Source: Solirubrobacterales bacterium
Lineage (GTDB): Bacteria > Actinomycetota > Thermoleophilia > Solirubrobacterales > Solirubrobacteraceae
Reading direction: 5' to 3'
Length of the DNA: 5,878 bases
Assembly (NCBI GenBank): GCA_025963955.1
Contig: JAOPZU010000477.1
Span: forward strand, 1-5,878
Numbering within the stretch: the first letter of the stretch is position 1; each line of letters opens with the position of its first letter. The notes beneath the pieces are model-generated. The model worked only from the letters and a program-made list of their open reading frames with translations. It was not told the origin of the DNA and ran no database searches. Below are positions 1-5,878 of this stretch, piece by piece. The translations under genes and the position numbers were made by a program.

Positions 1-30
1 GTCGGAGCGGCGGGGACGAGCGGCAGCCAT
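1..30 (-). CDS. Start of a further gene, possibly FtsB/DivIC-like septum protein (3' end outside window)
   Basis: Ten codons are visible: ATG at 30 followed by MAAARPRRSD. An AAAGG at 42-38 lies seven bases before the ATG, which is a good ribosome binding site. A basic, Ala/Arg-rich N-terminus fits the cytoplasmic tail of a small single-pass membrane protein. In many actinobacteria the gene directly after eno encodes an FtsB/DivIC-type septum formation initiator, so this is the most likely identity, but that rests on gene order and not on visible homology. A competing GTG at 56 in another frame has AGGAG only three bases away, which is too close, so it is less likely. Confidence 0.5.
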   Translation of the reverse strand, partial: MAAARPRRSD

Positions 31-127
31 CGGATCGCCTTTCGGGACGCGGGCACCGTCTCCTGACGTCATGGACGACTGCACCGGACGGTACAGGCCG
101 GCCGGCCCGCCCGCCCGGGGCGGCGCG
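31..127. other. GC-rich spacer between eno and the next gene
   Basis: This 97-base gap holds several short symmetric elements: a 6-bp inverted repeat CCGCCC/GGGCGG around base 117, right after the eno stop; the 12-base palindrome GGCCGGCCGGCC at 96-107; and the 8-base palindrome TGACGTCA at 64-71. The GC-rich repeats could fold at the 3' end of the eno transcript, but no T-run follows on the minus strand, so a standard terminator is not supported. I see no convincing promoter. Confidence 0.5.
38..42 (-). promoter_or_regulatory. Ribosome binding site for the gene starting at 30
   Basis: The minus strand reads AAAGG seven bases before the ATG at 30. It decides this start over the GTG at 56, whose AGGAG (64-60) leaves only three bases of spacing. 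Confidence 0.55.
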
Positions 128-2228
<2,101 letters not shown>

Positions 2229-2234
2229 GGCCGC

Positions 2235-2240
2235 AGGGTA
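2235..2240 (-). promoter_or_regulatory. Candidate -10 element for leaderless mazG
   Basis: The minus strand reads TACCCT, matching the TANNNT pattern of actinobacterial -10 boxes, followed by exactly six bases (GCGGCC) and then the GTG start. This is the placement expected for a leaderless transcript that begins at the start codon, and it would explain the missing Shine-Dalgarno. No -35 is evident, since that region is occupied by the hairpin at 2243-2267. Confidence 0.35.
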
Positions 2241-2242
2241 GC

Positions 2243-2267
2243 GGCCCGCGGCCTCAGGCCGCGGGCC
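2243..2267 (-). terminator. Strong GC hairpin after the lipoprotein gene, possible terminator or 3'-end stabiliser
   Basis: A perfect 12-bp inverted repeat (GGCCCGCGGCCT at 2243-2254, AGGCCGCGGGCC at 2256-2267) has one central base. As RNA it would form an 11-bp, all-GC stem with a UGA loop. It begins 12 bases after the lipoprotein stop and ends 14 bases before the mazG GTG. No T-run follows, so it would be a non-canonical terminator of the kind often proposed in high-GC actinobacteria, or a stem that protects the upstream mRNA. Confidence 0.55.
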
Positions 2268-2279
2268 ACCCGGGCGCTG

Positions 2280-3488
2280 CTACGGCGCGGTGGTCGTCGG
2301 GGCCGGGGCCGTCGACGTGTCCGGGGTCACGGTCTGCGCGGGCGTCGTGGCGGCGCCGGCGGGGGCGGTCGTCGCCGTCTCCTTCGGGCCGTTCTTGCAG
2401 TCGGACGTCTTGAAGCCCGAGCGGCACTCGGTCTTGCCCTTCCACTTCTTGCGGAAGTCCTTGACGAACTTGTCCAGCGCGCCCTGCTGGTTCTGCGAGG
2501 CCAGCAGCTGCTTGATCGTCGGCGTCGCCTCCTTCACCGTCTGCTGCGTCGCCTTCGTGATCTTCTGGACCTTGAAGACGTAGTAGCCGAAGTTCGTCTT
2601 GACCGGACCGGTCAGGACGCCCTTCTCGGCGGCGAACACGGCGTCGTCGAGGGCCTTCTCCTGCTGACCCTTGGCGATGGCGAGGAGCACGCCGCCCTGC
2701 CCCTTGGAGGCCTGGTCGATCGACAGCGCCTTGGCGACCTTGGAGAAGTCCACGCCCGCCTTCAGCTGCGAGAGCGCGCGGTCCGCGTTCGCCTTGGTCT
2801 TGGTCAGGACGATGCGCAGGTCACGGCGCTCGGGCTGGGCGAAGCGCGACTTGTTCTTGTTGTAGTACGCCTGGATCTGGGCGGCGGTGACCTTGTCCTT
2901 GCCCTTGGTGACCTTCGTGCGCAGCTTGTTGGAGAGCGTGTCGAGCTTCACCCGGAAGAGCAGGTCGTTCAGCGTCATGCCGGAGGACTTCAGGAACTTC
3001 TGGAAGTCCGCCTCCTTCGGGAACGACTGCTTCTTCGTCGTGGCGAACTGCTTCTGCACTTCCTTGTCGGTGACCTTGACGCCCTGGTCGGCCGCCTCAC
3101 CCGCGATCCACTCGGAGGAGATGAGGAACTGCAGGACCTGGTCGCGGTAGCCCTCGTACTCGGTCTTGCAGGCGGTCTTGAACTGCGCGTCGGTCTGCTC
3201 GGGCTGGCCCTTGGCCGGCTTGGGCGCGGTCTTCGCCTTGTTCGCGATGCACTTCTTGTAGTCCGGCGGGTCCGGGAGCTGGACCGGGGTCGTCGTGGCG
3301 CCGGTCTGGCCCTGCGAGGAGATGGCCGCGATCTTCAGCCAGTGCTCGAACGTGGTCTTCTTGATCGTGCTGTCCCCGACCTTCACCACCGCGTTCCCGG
3401 GGATGCCACCGCCACCGCCACAGGCGGCGAGGGTCAGGGCGAGCACAAAAAAGGCGCAAAGCGCCGAAAACGAACGAGTTTTAGCCAT
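2280..3488 (-). CDS. SurA/PpiC-type parvulin-like lipoprotein, probable extracytoplasmic folding factor
   Basis: This 402-residue protein has a lipoprotein signal peptide: a basic N-terminus (KTR), a hydrophobic stretch, and lipobox L20-A21-A22-C23 followed by a Gly run. It should be lipid-anchored outside the cytoplasmic membrane. Residues 33-190 resemble a SurA/PrsA N-terminal chaperone region (start AVVKVGDSTI). Residues about 220-310 form one parvulin-type domain (RFAQPERRDL, LKAGVDFSKVA, GPVKTNFGYYVFKV). A helical segment follows, then a Thr/Pro/Ala-rich tail from about 368. The family assists folding of secreted proteins. Two positions usually held by the parvulin histidines appear to be Arg225 and Tyr303, so isomerase activity is doubtful and a chaperone role is plausible. 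Cysteines pair off at 80/107 and 355/364, which could form disulfides. The ATG at 3488 is chosen because it precedes the signal peptide. It lies 21 bases after the mfd stop with no good Shine-Dalgarno. The early codons are unusually AT-rich (AAA, ACT, TTT, CTT). Confidence 0.9.
   Translation of the reverse strand: MAKTRSFSALCAFFVLALTLAACGGGGGIPGNAVVKVGDSTIKKTTFEHWLKIAAISSQGQTGATTTPVQLPDPPDYKKCIANKAKTAPKPAKGQPEQTDAQFKTACKTEYEGYRDQVLQFLISSEWIAGEAADQGVKVTDKEVQKQFATTKKQSFPKEADFQKFLKSSGMTLNDLLFRVKLDTLSNKLRTKVTKGKDKVTAAQIQAYYNKNKSRFAQPERRDLRIVLTKTKANADRALSQLKAGVDFSKVAKALSIDQASKGQGGVLLAIAKGQQEKALDDAVFAAEKGVLTGPVKTNFGYYVFKVQKITKATQQTVKEATPTIKQLLASQNQQGALDKFVKDFRKKWKGKTECRSGFKTSDCKNGPKETATTAPAGAATTPAQTVTPDTSTAPAPTTTAP
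3447..3465 (-). terminator. Intrinsic-terminator-like hairpin and T6 tract inside the lipoprotein signal-peptide codons
   Basis: On the coding strand GGCGC, loop TTT and GCGCC (3465-3453) are followed directly by TTTTTT (3452-3447). This has the layout of a Rho-independent terminator, although the stem is only five G-C pairs. It falls on codons 8-14 of the lipoprotein gene, about 45 bases after the mfd stop. It could end part of the mfd transcripts or act as an attenuator when the lipoprotein start is not being translated. The structure is visible; its function is inferred. Confidence 0.4.
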
Positions 3489-3509
3489 GTCCCGACGAAT
3501 GGTACGGAC

Positions 3510-5878
<2,369 letters not shown>

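Noticed and set aside
64..71. Palindrome TGACGTCA upstream of the gene starting at 30, as a possible operator
   Set aside because: A single 8-base palindrome without a second copy or an evident promoter nearby is not enough to call a binding site.
96..123. GGCCGGCCGGCC palindrome and CCGCCC/GGGCGG repeat as an intrinsic terminator after eno
   Set aside because: The arms are short, overlap in alternative pairings and have no T-run on the minus strand. Such symmetry is common in GC-rich spacers.

Overview
The window holds a compact run of housekeeping genes, all on the minus strand. In the direction of transcription the order is mfd (5' end cut off by the window edge), a PpiC/SurA-type lipoprotein, mazG, eno, and the first codons of a further gene that is probably an ftsB/divIC-like septum gene. 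The G+C content is very high, third codon positions are strongly G/C, and GTG is used as a start codon. These traits, with the linked order mfd / PpiC-type lipoprotein / mazG / eno, fit a high-GC actinobacterium. The parvulin-like lipoprotein, with its Thr/Pro/Ala tail and paired cysteines, reminds me of Thermoleophilia (Solirubrobacter/Conexibacter/Patulibacter-like). That placement is from memory and was not tested by a search.

Layout: 5878-3510 encodes the C-terminal two thirds of the transcription-repair coupling factor Mfd (RNA polymerase interaction domain, RecG-like translocase, C-terminal TRCF domain). After 21 bases, 3488-2280 encodes a 402-residue secreted lipoprotein with a SurA-like N-terminal region and one parvulin-type domain. 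A 51-base gap with a perfect 12-bp inverted repeat leads to mazG (2228-1455, GTG start). A 49-base gap leads to eno (1405-128, enolase). A 97-base GC-rich spacer then leads to an ATG at 30 that runs off the window.

The genes do not form one pathway. They cover transcription-coupled DNA repair, envelope protein folding, nucleotide-pool cleaning, glycolysis and, by inference, cell division. Tight same-strand spacing suggests partial co-transcription. The interesting material is in the junctions: a terminator-like hairpin plus T6 tract inside the lipoprotein signal-peptide codons, a strong hairpin followed by a -10-like TACCCT placed for leaderless expression of mazG, and a hairpin at the eno start that shows the ribosome binding site in its loop and pairs the start codon. 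At protein level, the parvulin domain appears to lack both conserved histidines, and the second MazG domain appears to lack two of its acidic metal ligands. I found no mobile element, CRISPR array, RNA gene or obviously new system. No stretch longer than 100 bases lacks a gene.
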